The notes: a model not told the origin generated them from the sequence alone. A stretch of DNA of 26,932 nucleotides from DASPLX01 sp035627375 (GCA_035627375.1 DASPLX010000024.1:1-26932); one strand, 5' to 3'; positions 14,565 to 22,274 are shown, counted from the stretch's first letter. Translations and numbers: made by a program.

Positions 14565-15053
14565 ATGGATCCCAAAACTTCCGCCAGCGAGTTACTTCGG
14601 TCGACATGGGGCGACCGCGGCTTTCCCGTGGATCCCGTGTGGATCGCGGGCCAGCTCGGCCTCGAGGTCAGGGAGGCCGTTCTTCCGCCCAACGTCTCGG
14701 GCGCCCTCATCAAGGACCGGGATCAGGACCCCCTGATCGTCCTCAGCCAATCCGACAGCAAGAGCCGCAAACGCTTTACCTGCGCCCACGAGCTGGGCCA
14801 TTATGCCGACCGCCTCGGCAAGGATATCGAGCAATACGAATACATCGATCTGCGCGGCGACCAGTCCAGCACCGGCACGAATCCGGACGAGGTGTTCGCC
14901 AACCAGTTCGCGGCCGCGCTCTTGATGCCCGAGGAAGAGGTGCGGCGCCTCGCCAAGGCCAAGCTGCCCGCATTCCTGATGGCGCAGCACTTCGGCGTTT
15001 CGGACGACGCGATTCGTTACCGGCTCAGAAATCTCAGACTGAAGGTCGATTGA
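14565..15053 (+). CDS. ImmA/IrrE-family zinc metallopeptidase, probably SOS-induced
   Basis: The 162-residue protein has the ImmA/IrrE core: a short N-terminal region (WIAGQLGLEV), a beta segment PLIVLSQ, then FTCAHELGHYADR with His75-Glu76 and His79. The likely third zinc ligand is Glu109 in NPDEVFANQFAAALLMP. The C-terminal HFGVSDDAIRYRLRNL resembles a short helix-turn-helix. Relatives cleave repressors (ImmA on ImmR, IrrE on DdrO). No XRE repressor gene lies next to it here. The ATG at 14565 is used because upstream codons look non-coding and cross the LexA box region; its ribosome-binding site is weak. The downstream membrane-protein TTG begins one base after its stop, so the two form an operon. 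Confidence 0.88.
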   Translation: MDPKTSASELLRSTWGDRGFPVDPVWIAGQLGLEVREAVLPPNVSGALIKDRDQDPLIVLSQSDSKSRKRFTCAHELGHYADRLGKDIEQYEYIDLRGDQSSTGTNPDEVFANQFAAALLMPEEEVRRLAKAKLPAFLMAQHFGVSDDAIRYRLRNLRLKVD

Positions 15054-15054
15054 C

Positions 15055-15549
15055 TTGAACCCGCCGCTGGAAGACCAAGAAGAGGCGGTCACCATCGAAA
15101 CGCCCGCAACCGGAACCGCCGGCACGGCGGTCGCCCAAGTCCCCGCCGTTCCCGATCCGAAAGATCCGAAAGACGCCGCGCTCGCCAGAGCGGTACGGGC
15201 ATCCCTGGCGCAACCGAGCGCGCACGGGATCAAGAAGCTCGACGACATGGAGCAGGCGGCCGTCGACGACCGCAAGACCGATACCAAGCTGAAGAAGATC
15301 TACGCGTACTGGTTCATCGCCATTCTCATCGGGCAGCTGCTCCTGATGAATCTCCTGTTCGCGGCAGTCGGCTTGAAGTGGCTCGATTTCGAGGACGCCA
15401 GCCACCTGAATCTCTTCATGGGCGGAACGCTGACCGAAGTGTTCGGCGTCGTCTTCGTCATCACCCGTTATCTCTTCTCGCGCAAGGATGGCGAGGCGGC
15501 GCCGCGCGGCGATGCGCCGGGCATCAAGCGGCGCCGGGACGGCGCTTGA
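15055..15549 (+). CDS. Two-helix membrane protein, partner of the ImmA-type peptidase
   Basis: This 164-residue protein is not recognised. It has an N-terminal Pro/Ala/Thr-rich, acidic cytoplasmic-type segment with a DPKDPKD repeat. A charged stretch (DDRKTDTKLKK) precedes two hydrophobic helices, about 86-106 (YWFIAILIGQLLLMNLLFAAVG) reduced here to its core YWFIAILIGQLL, and about 119-140 (MGGTLTEVFGVVFVITRYLF). The tail is basic (IKRRRDGA). The start is TTG at 15055, with GAAGG within the preceding gene's end as a ribosome-binding site; the ATG at residue 65 is a less likely alternative because it would leave a long gap. The one-base spacing to the peptidase gene means both probably respond to the LexA box at 14457. 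Confidence 0.7.
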   Translation: MNPPLEDQEEAVTIETPATGTAGTAVAQVPAVPDPKDPKDAALARAVRASLAQPSAHGIKKLDDMEQAAVDDRKTDTKLKKIYAYWFIAILIGQLLLMNLLFAAVGLKWLDFEDASHLNLFMGGTLTEVFGVVFVITRYLFSRKDGEAAPRGDAPGIKRRRDGA

Positions 15550-15658
15550 CGGCTTCGATAGCATTTGATGCGGCGAGGCCGCCTGACACTGCGAGGGCGC
15601 ACCCCGCGTCTTGAACCAGCCGCTTGAAATACCGCTTTCAGCATTCGCTGAATTGCCA

Positions 15659-15734
15659 CATTTGAATGAATACTTGTTTATTTTCATTCGAAATGGCATA
15701 TTCAACGAACGATGAAATCATCATTTCGAATGAA
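15659..15734 (+). promoter_or_regulatory. Promoter and repeated operator of the AbiE-like operon
   Basis: TTGTTT (15674-15679) and CATATT (15697-15702) with a 17-base spacer are a plausible promoter. TTCATTCGAAATG (15683-15695), lying in that spacer, is the exact reverse complement of CATTTCGAATGAA (15722-15734). A degenerate third copy, CATTTGAATGAAT, is at 15659-15671. AbiEi antitoxins are known to repress their operon by binding inverted repeats at the promoter, which fits this layout. Confidence 0.6.
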
Positions 15735-16827
15735 TGCCATGGAATCGACTGACTTGGAGGAAATATGGTTCGTCCGGCTTCGAGAACTCCTTGAGGCATC
15801 GCCAGTTGTGCGCGAAATTGTGGTAAATCCTGTGCCGCAATACATTGATGGCGGCATCGACGGTGAGGCAGTGTTTTGCATTGGCGAAGAAGAGCACCGC
15901 CTCTTGATCGAATGCAAGTCCTCTGGACAGCCGCGCTATATACGTCTAGCAATCGGCCAACTTGGGCCCCACATTTTTCGATCCGACGGCTTGACTCGGG
16001 GCTTGGTTGTGGCGCCGTTCATTTCGCCAGCCTCGCGCGCCATCCTTGCCGAACACAACTTCGGATGGCTTGATTTGGCCGGAAACATCCGCATTGTTTT
16101 CCCCCGCTTTCACCTGGAGATCAGCAAGACTGACCGTGATCCTTTTGCGACCAAACGAGAGCAGCGCTCGTTGTTTTTTCCTAAGTCTGCACGCCTACTT
16201 AAGATCCTTTTGCGCAATCCACAGCATCTTTGGAAGGTGGCTGACTTGGTCAGCGAAACCGGCGTGAGCGCGGGGCAGGTCAGCAATGTACGCAAAGCTC
16301 TCATTGATCGAGAGTGGGCGCAGGCCGAAACAGCCGCAGGTTTTCGCGTAACGAACCCCGCTGCATTGCTCGACGCTTGGCGAGATGACGGCATTCAGGC
16401 ACCCCAGGTGCAGAGACGAGGATATACCATCAAGCACGGCCACACGCTTGACGTCGCGATCGAAGAGGCGTTCGCAGAGGCTGCCAATACGAATGCGCGG
16501 CTGTTGCTGGCATCCCATTCTGTGGCACGCCGAATTGCGCCATATGCGCGGGTCGCAGGCGATTTTTTCTATGCCGACTCCAAGGGCCTTGAGCTGCTTG
16601 AGCGCCATCTGCAGATCACGCCTGCCGACAAAGGCGAAAACGTGACGATCTTTAAAGCTGGCGATGATGGCCTCTGGCTGGAAACGATGGAACTCGGTTC
16701 CAGCATGAGAGCCACAGGACCGATCCAAACCTACCTCGACTTGTTGTCGAGTGGCGAGCGCGGCCGGGAAGCCGCCGAACATTGGCGGACCGAGAAGATA
16801 AACCCCATGTTTCGCACGGATCGATAA
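15712..16827 (+). CDS. AbiEi-like type IV antitoxin with winged-helix domain
   Basis: The 371-residue protein precedes an AbiEii-type nucleotidyltransferase, and a winged helix-turn-helix is visible around 158-212 (ARLLKILLRNPQHLWKVADL then GVSAGQVSNVRKALIDREW), as in AbiEi antitoxins. The N-terminal part (residues ~40-85: DGGIDGEAVF...LLIECKS) carries an E-x-K motif at Glu67-Lys69 like PD-(D/E)XK folds; this domain is atypical for short AbiEi proteins. Alternative starts are ATGs at 15730 and 15739, and the last would place the right operator arm wholly upstream. None has a clear ribosome-binding site. The stop overlaps the toxin ATG as TAATG. GC is lower than in neighbouring housekeeping genes, suggesting acquisition. 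Confidence 0.78.
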   Translation: MKSSFRMNAMESTDLEEIWFVRLRELLEASPVVREIVVNPVPQYIDGGIDGEAVFCIGEEEHRLLIECKSSGQPRYIRLAIGQLGPHIFRSDGLTRGLVVAPFISPASRAILAEHNFGWLDLAGNIRIVFPRFHLEISKTDRDPFATKREQRSLFFPKSARLLKILLRNPQHLWKVADLVSETGVSAGQVSNVRKALIDREWAQAETAAGFRVTNPAALLDAWRDDGIQAPQVQRRGYTIKHGHTLDVAIEEAFAEAANTNARLLLASHSVARRIAPYARVAGDFFYADSKGLELLERHLQITPADKGENVTIFKAGDDGLWLETMELGSSMRATGPIQTYLDLLSSGERGREAAEHWRTEKINPMFRTDR

Positions 16828-17671
16828 TGGAACCCAAGTCGGCAAACGACTATGACGACCGAGGCGCGCGAGCCGTTTACTCGGTCTTGCTGGAAATCGG
16901 ACAAGTACTCGGCGCTATCGTGACCGATTCGTTGTGATCGGCGGTTCTGTTCCTTGGTTGCTCTTTCCTGATGCGGAGCCGGCTCACGTGGGTACGCTCG
17001 ATGTTGACTTAAGCCTGGATGCGCAGGCTCTGGGCGATGGCGAATACAAGGATCTTATCGAGTTGCTGGAATCCGCCGGTTACGAGCGCGCAGCCGAAAA
17101 CATGAAAGTGTTTCAGTTGCGGCGCACGGTCCAAATCGACGACAACGGACCGATTGCGGTCATCATCGATTTGCTGATGCCTCGTGAAGCGCAGATTCGG
17201 CGCAACAAGCCGCCACTACTGGCTAACTTCGCGGTCCAGAAGGCAGACGGTGCTGCAGTCGCAATGCATTCGTTCGTGCAGCACAAGCTCGATGGAACGA
17301 TGCCCGACGGCCGCCCCAATACGGTGGAATTGCGTGTCGCTAGTATTCCAGCTTTCCTGGTGATGAAAGGATACGCGCTGAACGGTCGCGACAAAGGAAA
17401 GGACGCATATGATATCTATTTTTCGGTGCGTCAGTTCGACGGCGGCCCTGAAGCACTTGCCGAGGCCTGTCTCCCGCTGTTGGATGATCCGGTCGTGCTG
17501 CGGGGCTATCAATGCATTGCCGAGAAATTTACCAATGACGGGGCCTTTGGCCCCGTTACGGTGCGCCAGTTCATGAGTGAGTCGGCTGCCCTCGGCGGCA
17601 TGACGGTCGAGCAAGTGCAACTGGATGCATTTCGCCAAGTCCGGATGTGGCTCGATCTGCTGGGGTTATAA
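16827..17671 (+). pseudogene. AbiEii/AbiGii-type nucleotidyltransferase toxin, broken by a -1 frameshift near 16914
   Basis: Translation from the ATG at 16827 gives 36 residues (MEPKSANDYDDRGARA...QVLGA) and hits TGA at 16935. The rest reads in another frame to 17671. Joining them after LGA with one extra base restores a continuous VLGA-YRDRFVVIGGSVPW, the family N-terminus. The downstream part has the nucleotidyltransferase signature: GGS, then DVDLSL (metal-binding Asp pair), a third acidic site in VIIDLLMP, and KGKDAYDIYF. AbiEii toxins use such a domain to inactivate tRNA or other targets. A GTG at 16934 could restart translation just before GGS but has no ribosome-binding site. Either an inactivated toxin or a sequencing error. 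Confidence 0.82.
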
Positions 17672-17800
17672 ACACCAAGCGTGCTCGTTGCCGTGGAGAG
17701 CGAATCTACCGGCCATAAAAACAGTGCCGGTCACTGCGTCTGCCTGCCGCCTCTCGATGCACTGGTCAAACCGGGATCGGTGCCGCCGTCAAGCAAGCAG

Positions 17801-17842
17801 AAAACGAAAAACCCGCGCTCTCGTAGGGAGAATCGCGGGTTT
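17801..17842 (-). terminator. Rho-independent terminator of tRNA-Met
   Basis: Arms AAACCCGCG (17809-17817) and CGCGGGTTT (17834-17842) form a 9-bp stem. Read leftward the stem is followed by TTTTTCGTTTT. It lies about 40 bases beyond the 3' end of the tRNA. Confidence 0.88.
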
Positions 17843-17879
17843 CTTCGGAATATCCCCGGAAATTCCAAGGACAGGTATC

Positions 17880-17956
17880 TGGTGGTGATAGGTGGACTTG
17901 AACCACCGACCCCAGCATTATGAGTGCTGTGCTCTAACCAGCTGAGCTATATCACC
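17880..17956 (-). tRNA. tRNA-Met (anticodon CAT, elongator type)
   Basis: The leftward 77-base sequence folds as a cloverleaf. The acceptor stem is GGTGATA/TATCACC with discriminator A and encoded CCA (17880-17882). The D-arm is GCTC...GAGC. The anticodon stem CAGCA/TGCTG has loop CTCATAA (anticodon at 17920-17922), and the T-arm has GGTTCAAGTCC. The body closely resembles E. coli elongator tRNA-Met; initiator features (unpaired first base, three G-C pairs in the anticodon stem) are absent. A tRNA-Ile2 with modified CAT cannot be fully excluded. Confidence 0.95.
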
Positions 17957-17968
17957 AGTAAGCCCGAC

Positions 17969-17997
17969 ATTATGGGGTCTTGAACAAGCCGTGTCAA
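17969..17997 (-). promoter_or_regulatory. Sigma-70 promoter of tRNA-Met
   Basis: Reading leftward, TTGACA (17997-17992), a 17-base spacer and CATAAT (17974-17969) end about 12 bases before the tRNA 5' end. It is a near-consensus promoter, as expected for a stable RNA gene. Confidence 0.88.
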
Positions 17998-18039
17998 GGC
18001 TATTTGCAACTCCGATGAACTCCAATGTTTCGGGGCGGG

Positions 18040-18996
18040 TTAGCCGGCAGCCGCGGCGGCTTGGGCCTTCTGCACCTGTTCCAGGACGGCGGCGGCCGGG
18101 TCGGGGCCGAGGCAGTCGATCACGATCCGGTCGGGCATCGAGCGCAGCCAGGTCAGTTGTCGTTTCGCTAACTGGCGGGTGGCGGCGATGCCTTTTTCGC
18201 GCAGCGTCGCCAGATCGCAGGCGCCGTCGAGATATTCCCAGGCTTGCCGGTAGCCGACGCAACGCATCGACGGCAGGCCGAGATGCAGGTCGCCACGGGC
18301 GCGCAGTCGCCGCACTTCCTCGAGCAAGCCACCGCCCGGCGCCGCGAGCATCGCATCGAAGCGGGCCGCGATGCGCGCATGCAGCACGCCGCGGTCGGAC
18401 GGTTCGAGCGCCAGCGGCAGGAGATCGAAGGGCAGTTCTTCCTTTTGCGCGCCGGTCAGCAGGCGCGACATCGGCTGGCCCGTCAATTCAAAGATTTCGA
18501 GCGCGCGCTGGATGCGCTGGCTGTCGTTCGGCTTCAGGCGCGCCGCCGTTTCCGGATCGATCGCCGCCAGCCGCGCATGCAGCCCGGGCACGCCGATGCG
18601 CGCGGCTTCCTCGTCGAGCCGCGCGCGCACTTCGGGATCGGCTTGCGGCAAGTCGTCCAGGCCGTCGCGCAAGGCCTTGAAATAGAGCATGGTGCCGCCG
18701 ACCAGCAGGGGCAGCTTGCCGCGCGCATGGATGTCGCCGGCCAAGCGCAGTGCATCGGCGCGGAACTGCATCGCCGAATAGCTTTCGAGCGGATCGAGGA
18801 TGTCGATCAGATGGTGCGGAACGGCGGCCAATTCCTCGGCCGACGGCTTCGCGGTGCCGATATCCATGCCGCGATAGACGAGCGCCGAATCGACCGACAC
18901 GATCTCGCAGGGAATATGGCGCGCGATCTCGAGCGCGGCGGCGGTCTTGCCCGACGCGGTCGGTCCCATGATGGCGATGGCGAGAGGTTTGTTCAT
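18040..18996 (-). CDS. miaA: tRNA dimethylallyltransferase MiaA
   Basis: The 318-residue enzyme adds a dimethylallyl group from DMAPP to N6 of A37 in tRNAs reading UNN codons. The P-loop GPTASGKT is at residues 11-18. It is followed by EIVSVDSALVYRGMDIGTAKP, PHHLIDILDP, LLVGGTMLYFKAL, DSQRIQRALEIFELTG and GYRQAWEYLDG, all MiaA blocks. The ATG at 18996 overlaps the transporter stop as ATGA, so the two are coupled. It is the last gene of the mutL - transporter - miaA run; the mutL/miaA association is common in proteobacteria. The same frame continues open far upstream, but that part is the shadow of the transporter gene. Confidence 0.96.
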   Translation of the reverse strand: MNKPLAIAIMGPTASGKTAAALEIARHIPCEIVSVDSALVYRGMDIGTAKPSAEELAAVPHHLIDILDPLESYSAMQFRADALRLAGDIHARGKLPLLVGGTMLYFKALRDGLDDLPQADPEVRARLDEEAARIGVPGLHARLAAIDPETAARLKPNDSQRIQRALEIFELTGQPMSRLLTGAQKEELPFDLLPLALEPSDRGVLHARIAARFDAMLAAPGGGLLEEVRRLRARGDLHLGLPSMRCVGYRQAWEYLDGACDLATLREKGIAATRQLAKRQLTWLRSMPDRIVIDCLGPDPAAAVLEQVQKAQAAAAAG

Positions 18997-20219
18997 GCGG
19001 ACGGTGGCGACGAGGTCGATTGCAGGAGGCGCGTGGCGCCGAAGATCAACACGCCCAGTGTAAAGGCGATGGCGGCCAGCGGATACAGGGTGCCGTCGTG
19101 CGTGGCGCCGACGACGCTGCCGACCACGAAGGCGACCGCCATGTAGAGCGCGCCCATCAGGCCGGCGGCGGTGCCGGCCAGCTTGGGGAACGGCAATACG
19201 GCGCCCGACTGCACGATCGGCGAGTTGATGCCGTGCGCGCCCATGGTCAGGAACATCGCGCCGAGCACGACCGACCAGTGCGCGAAGCCGAGCGCCGCCA
19301 GGCCGAGGAACAGGGCGCCGGCGCCCAGCATGGCGCCGGTGCCGACGCGCAGCGTGCGCGGCGAGCCCAGCCGCGGCAGCAGGCGGCGGCAGACCAGCGT
19401 GCCGATCATGTAGCCCGAGACGCCGAACGCGAAGCAGTAGCCGAACCACGCGGTCGGCATGTGCAAGACGCGGATCAGGACGAACGAGGAACCGGAAATG
19501 AAGGAAAAGATGGCGCCGTACGAAAAGGCGCCGGGCAAGGCGTAGGACCAGAATTCGCGCGAGCCGAGCACGGCGCGATAGTTGGCCAGCAGTCCGCGCG
19601 CATCGGTGGCGCGCGCGTCCTTGTGCGTATTCGTTTCCGGCAGGCGCGCGGCGGTCAGCGCCAGCAAGGCGGAAGACAGCAGCACCAGCGCCGCGAACGC
19701 CGCGCGCCAGCCGAACGCCACTTGCAGATAGGAGCCGAGGATCGGGCCGGCCAGCGGCGCCAGCGAGATCCAGGTGTTCGCCTTGGCGATGACGCGCGCG
19801 CTGTCGGCGGGCGCGTAGGCGTCGCGCACGATCGCCCGCGCGATGACGACGGCCGAGCAGCAGCCGAGCGCCTGCACGAAGCGCGCGGCGATCAGCATGC
19901 CGATCGACGGCGCCAGGCCGCACAATGCCGACGCGCCCGCGTACAGGGCCAGGCCGCACAGGAGCACCGGCCGCCGGCCGAAGCGGTCGGACAGCGGGCC
20001 GACGATCAGCTGCGCGCCGCCGAAGCCGGCCACGAACAGCGACAGCGTCAATTGCACCGTCGACGGCGGCGCCGAGAACACGGCGCCCAGGTCGGGCAGG
20101 GAAGCCAGGTACAGATCGGTCGACAGCGGCTGCATCATCATGAGCGCGCACAGCAGCGGCAGCAGCGGCACGTGCGCGTAGCGGGCCAGCGGGGCGAGCG
20201 GAGGAATGCCGGATGTCAT
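18993..20219 (-). CDS. MFS drug-resistance transporter, Bcr/CflA type
   Basis: The 408-residue, 12-helix major-facilitator protein has DLYLASLPDLGAVF in the first helix region (the Bcr/CflA D...LP motif), motif A VGPLSDRFGRRPVLL, and IARAIVRDAYAPADSARVIA before WISLAPLAGPILGSYL. Members export compounds such as bicyclomycin, chloramphenicol or sulfonamides; the substrate here is unknown. The frame extends to 20321, but the ATG at 20219 fits the family start and lies 26 bases after the mutL stop. It is inserted between mutL and miaA in the same transcription direction. Confidence 0.92.
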   Translation of the reverse strand: MTSGIPPLAPLARYAHVPLLPLLCALMMMQPLSTDLYLASLPDLGAVFSAPPSTVQLTLSLFVAGFGGAQLIVGPLSDRFGRRPVLLCGLALYAGASALCGLAPSIGMLIAARFVQALGCCSAVVIARAIVRDAYAPADSARVIAKANTWISLAPLAGPILGSYLQVAFGWRAAFAALVLLSSALLALTAARLPETNTHKDARATDARGLLANYRAVLGSREFWSYALPGAFSYGAIFSFISGSSFVLIRVLHMPTAWFGYCFAFGVSGYMIGTLVCRRLLPRLGSPRTLRVGTGAMLGAGALFLGLAALGFAHWSVVLGAMFLTMGAHGINSPIVQSGAVLPFPKLAGTAAGLMGALYMAVAFVVGSVVGATHDGTLYPLAAIAFTLGVLIFGATRLLQSTSSPPSA

Positions 20220-20245
20220 GCGGTACGGGCGCGGCGGCTCGGGCG

Positions 20246-22180
20246 TCACTGCCCGCGCAGGAACAGCTTGTCGAGGTCGTTCAACGCCAGTTGCACCCAG
20301 GTCGGCCGGCCGTGATTGCATTGATCGGCGCGCTCGGTCGCTTCCATCTGCCGCAGCAGCGCATTCATTTCCGGCAGCGTCAGCGCGCGGTTGGCGCGCA
20401 CGGCGGTGTGGCAGGCCAGCGTGCCCAGCAATTCGTTGCGGCGCTCGACCAGCACGCGCGAGCCGCCGAATTCGCGCACGTCGCGCAGCACGTCGCGCGC
20501 CAGGCTTTGCGCGTCGGCGTTCTTCAGCAGCGCCGGGACGGCGCGCACGGCCAGCGTGGTCGGCGACATCACGGCGATATCGAAGCCGAGCGATTCCAGC
20601 GTGTCGCGGCTTTCTTCGGCGGTGCCGACCTCGACGGCGTCGGCATGGAAGGTGACCGGGATCAGCAGCGGCTGCACCTGCATCGCGTCTTCGTCGAGCG
20701 CGTTCTTCAACTGCTCGTAGAGAATGCGTTCATGCGCGGCGTGCATGTCGACCAGCACCAGGCCCTTGGCATTCTGGGCCAGCACGTAGATGCCGTGCAG
20801 TTGCGCCAGGGCGAAGCCGAGCGGGAATTCCTCGGGCGGCAATGCCTGCGCGGCGGGGGCCAGCGAGGCCAGCGGCGAAGCCGGCGAACCTTCGGCGTAG
20901 GGCGGTGCGCCGTTCGATTCGGCGCGCGCGTCCGGGGTCTCGAACAGCGCGCCGTATTGCTCGGTCCTTTGCCCGACGCCGAAACCGCGCGCCCCGAAAC
21001 CCGATGAAAATTGGGCGCCGAACGTCGCTTGCCGCGCTTCGCGTATCCACGGCAGGGGGCCGTGGCCGGCCGTCCCCTGGGCCGTGTCTTGCCCGCCCAT
21101 GCCGGCGTACGTAGTGCTCGATCCGGGAACGGCCAGCCCCGGCACGACCGGCGCCGGGGCCGTGCCGTGCGCGGTGGCCGAGGTCTGCGCCAGCGCGCGG
21201 CTCACCGCATGGAACACGAATTGATGCACCGCCCGGCTGTCGCGGAAACGCACTTCGATCTTGGACGGATGGACGTTGACGTCGACCAGCGCCGGATCGA
21301 GATCGAGCGCCAGCACGTAGGAGGGATAGCGGTCGCCGTGCAGCACGTCCTGGTAGGCCGCGCGCACCGCGTGGGTGAGCAGCTTGTCGCGCACGAAGCG
21401 GCCGTTGACGTAAAAGTATTGCGCATCGGCGCGCGCCTTGGAGGCGGTCGGCAGGCCGACGAAACCGTGCAGATGCAAGGGGCCCGCCGATTCGTCGAGC
21501 GGCAGGCGCGCCTCGGCGAATTCGGTGCCCAGGATTTGCGCGCTGCGCTTGGCCGTCTCGCTGGTGTTCCAGTGATCGACGGTCTTGCCGTTGTGCGACA
21601 GCGAGAACGAGACGTCGGGCCGCGACAGGGCGATGCGGCGCACGACTTCGGCGCAATGGCCGAATTCGGTCTGCTCCGACTTGAGGAACTTGCGGCGCGC
21701 CGGCGTATTGAAATAGAGATCGCGCACATCGACCGTGGTGCCGACGGCGCCCGAGGAGGGCGTCGGCGCCGCGCCCGCCACGCCGGAAATTTCCCAGGCG
21801 TGCGCCGCATCGGCCGTGCGCGAGGTCAGCGTCAGTTGCGCGACCGAGGCGATCGAGGCGAGCGCCTCGCCGCGAAAGCCGAGCGAGGCGACGTTCTCGA
21901 GATCGGCCAGCGATGCGATCTTGGAAGTGGCATGGCGCGCCAGCGCGAGCGGCAATTGCTCGGGCGCGATGCCGCGGCCGTTGTCGGTGATGGCGATGCG
22001 CTTGACGCCGCCTTGTTCGAGCCGGATCGTGATCTGGGTCGAACCGGCGTCGAGCGCGTTTTCGAGCAATTCCTTGACGACGGAAGCCGGGCGTTCGACC
22101 ACTTCGCCGGCGGCGATCTGGGATATCAACTGGTCGGGAAGCTGCTGGATCGGACGTACCGGAAGCGTGGGGGAATTCAT
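20246..22180 (-). CDS. mutL: DNA mismatch repair protein MutL
   Basis: The 644-residue protein has the GHKL ATPase N-terminus: IAAGEVVERPASVVKELLENALDAG, TDNGRGI and LGFRGEALASI. A variable Pro/Gly-rich linker (~350-450) and a C-terminal dimerisation domain follow. Around residue 478 it has DMHAAHERILYE, close to the DQHA(X)2E(X)4E endonuclease motif but with Met for Gln. ACHTAVRA and QCNHGRPTW match the accompanying zinc-site motifs. It couples MutS recognition to strand incision. The ATG at 22180 is used; it has no ribosome-binding site, and TATAAT lies only 6 bases upstream. First gene of the leftward run, divergent from the DedA gene. Confidence 0.96.
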   Translation of the reverse strand: MNSPTLPVRPIQQLPDQLISQIAAGEVVERPASVVKELLENALDAGSTQITIRLEQGGVKRIAITDNGRGIAPEQLPLALARHATSKIASLADLENVASLGFRGEALASIASVAQLTLTSRTADAAHAWEISGVAGAAPTPSSGAVGTTVDVRDLYFNTPARRKFLKSEQTEFGHCAEVVRRIALSRPDVSFSLSHNGKTVDHWNTSETAKRSAQILGTEFAEARLPLDESAGPLHLHGFVGLPTASKARADAQYFYVNGRFVRDKLLTHAVRAAYQDVLHGDRYPSYVLALDLDPALVDVNVHPSKIEVRFRDSRAVHQFVFHAVSRALAQTSATAHGTAPAPVVPGLAVPGSSTTYAGMGGQDTAQGTAGHGPLPWIREARQATFGAQFSSGFGARGFGVGQRTEQYGALFETPDARAESNGAPPYAEGSPASPLASLAPAAQALPPEEFPLGFALAQLHGIYVLAQNAKGLVLVDMHAAHERILYEQLKNALDEDAMQVQPLLIPVTFHADAVEVGTAEESRDTLESLGFDIAVMSPTTLAVRAVPALLKNADAQSLARDVLRDVREFGGSRVLVERRNELLGTLACHTAVRANRALTLPEMNALLRQMEATERADQCNHGRPTWVQLALNDLDKLFLRGQ

Positions 22181-22186
22181 GGCGAG

Positions 22187-22192
22187 ATTATA
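22187..22192 (-). promoter_or_regulatory. Consensus -10 box abutting the mutL start
   Basis: Leftward TATAAT ends 6 bases before the mutL ATG, so transcription would begin at or within a base or two of the A of ATG. No good -35 is visible at 17-18 bases. No Shine-Dalgarno sequence is present, which is consistent with a leaderless mRNA. Confidence 0.45.
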
Positions 22193-22274
22193 CCGCCGCC
22201 GCTCTCGCGCCACGGCGCCATGGCGCATGCGCCGTAGTGTATGATTGCCGCCTCAACAGTACCGGACCTCTCTT

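Noticed and set aside
16905..16940. Programmed ribosomal frameshifting in the AbiEii-type gene.
   Set aside because: No slippery heptamer, no stimulatory hairpin and no internal Shine-Dalgarno sequence is evident near the break; a simple base deletion or read error explains it.
17672..17956. An attachment-site repeat of the tRNA-Met 3' end marking an integrated island.
   Set aside because: No second copy of the tRNA 3' sequence was found by eye on the far side of the AbiE genes, and no integrase is present.
18997..20151. Upstream extension of the miaA frame that would give a 703-residue fusion.
   Set aside because: The extension is Arg/Ala-rich nonsense overlapping the transporter gene in another frame; MiaA starts at 18996 with its normal N-terminus.
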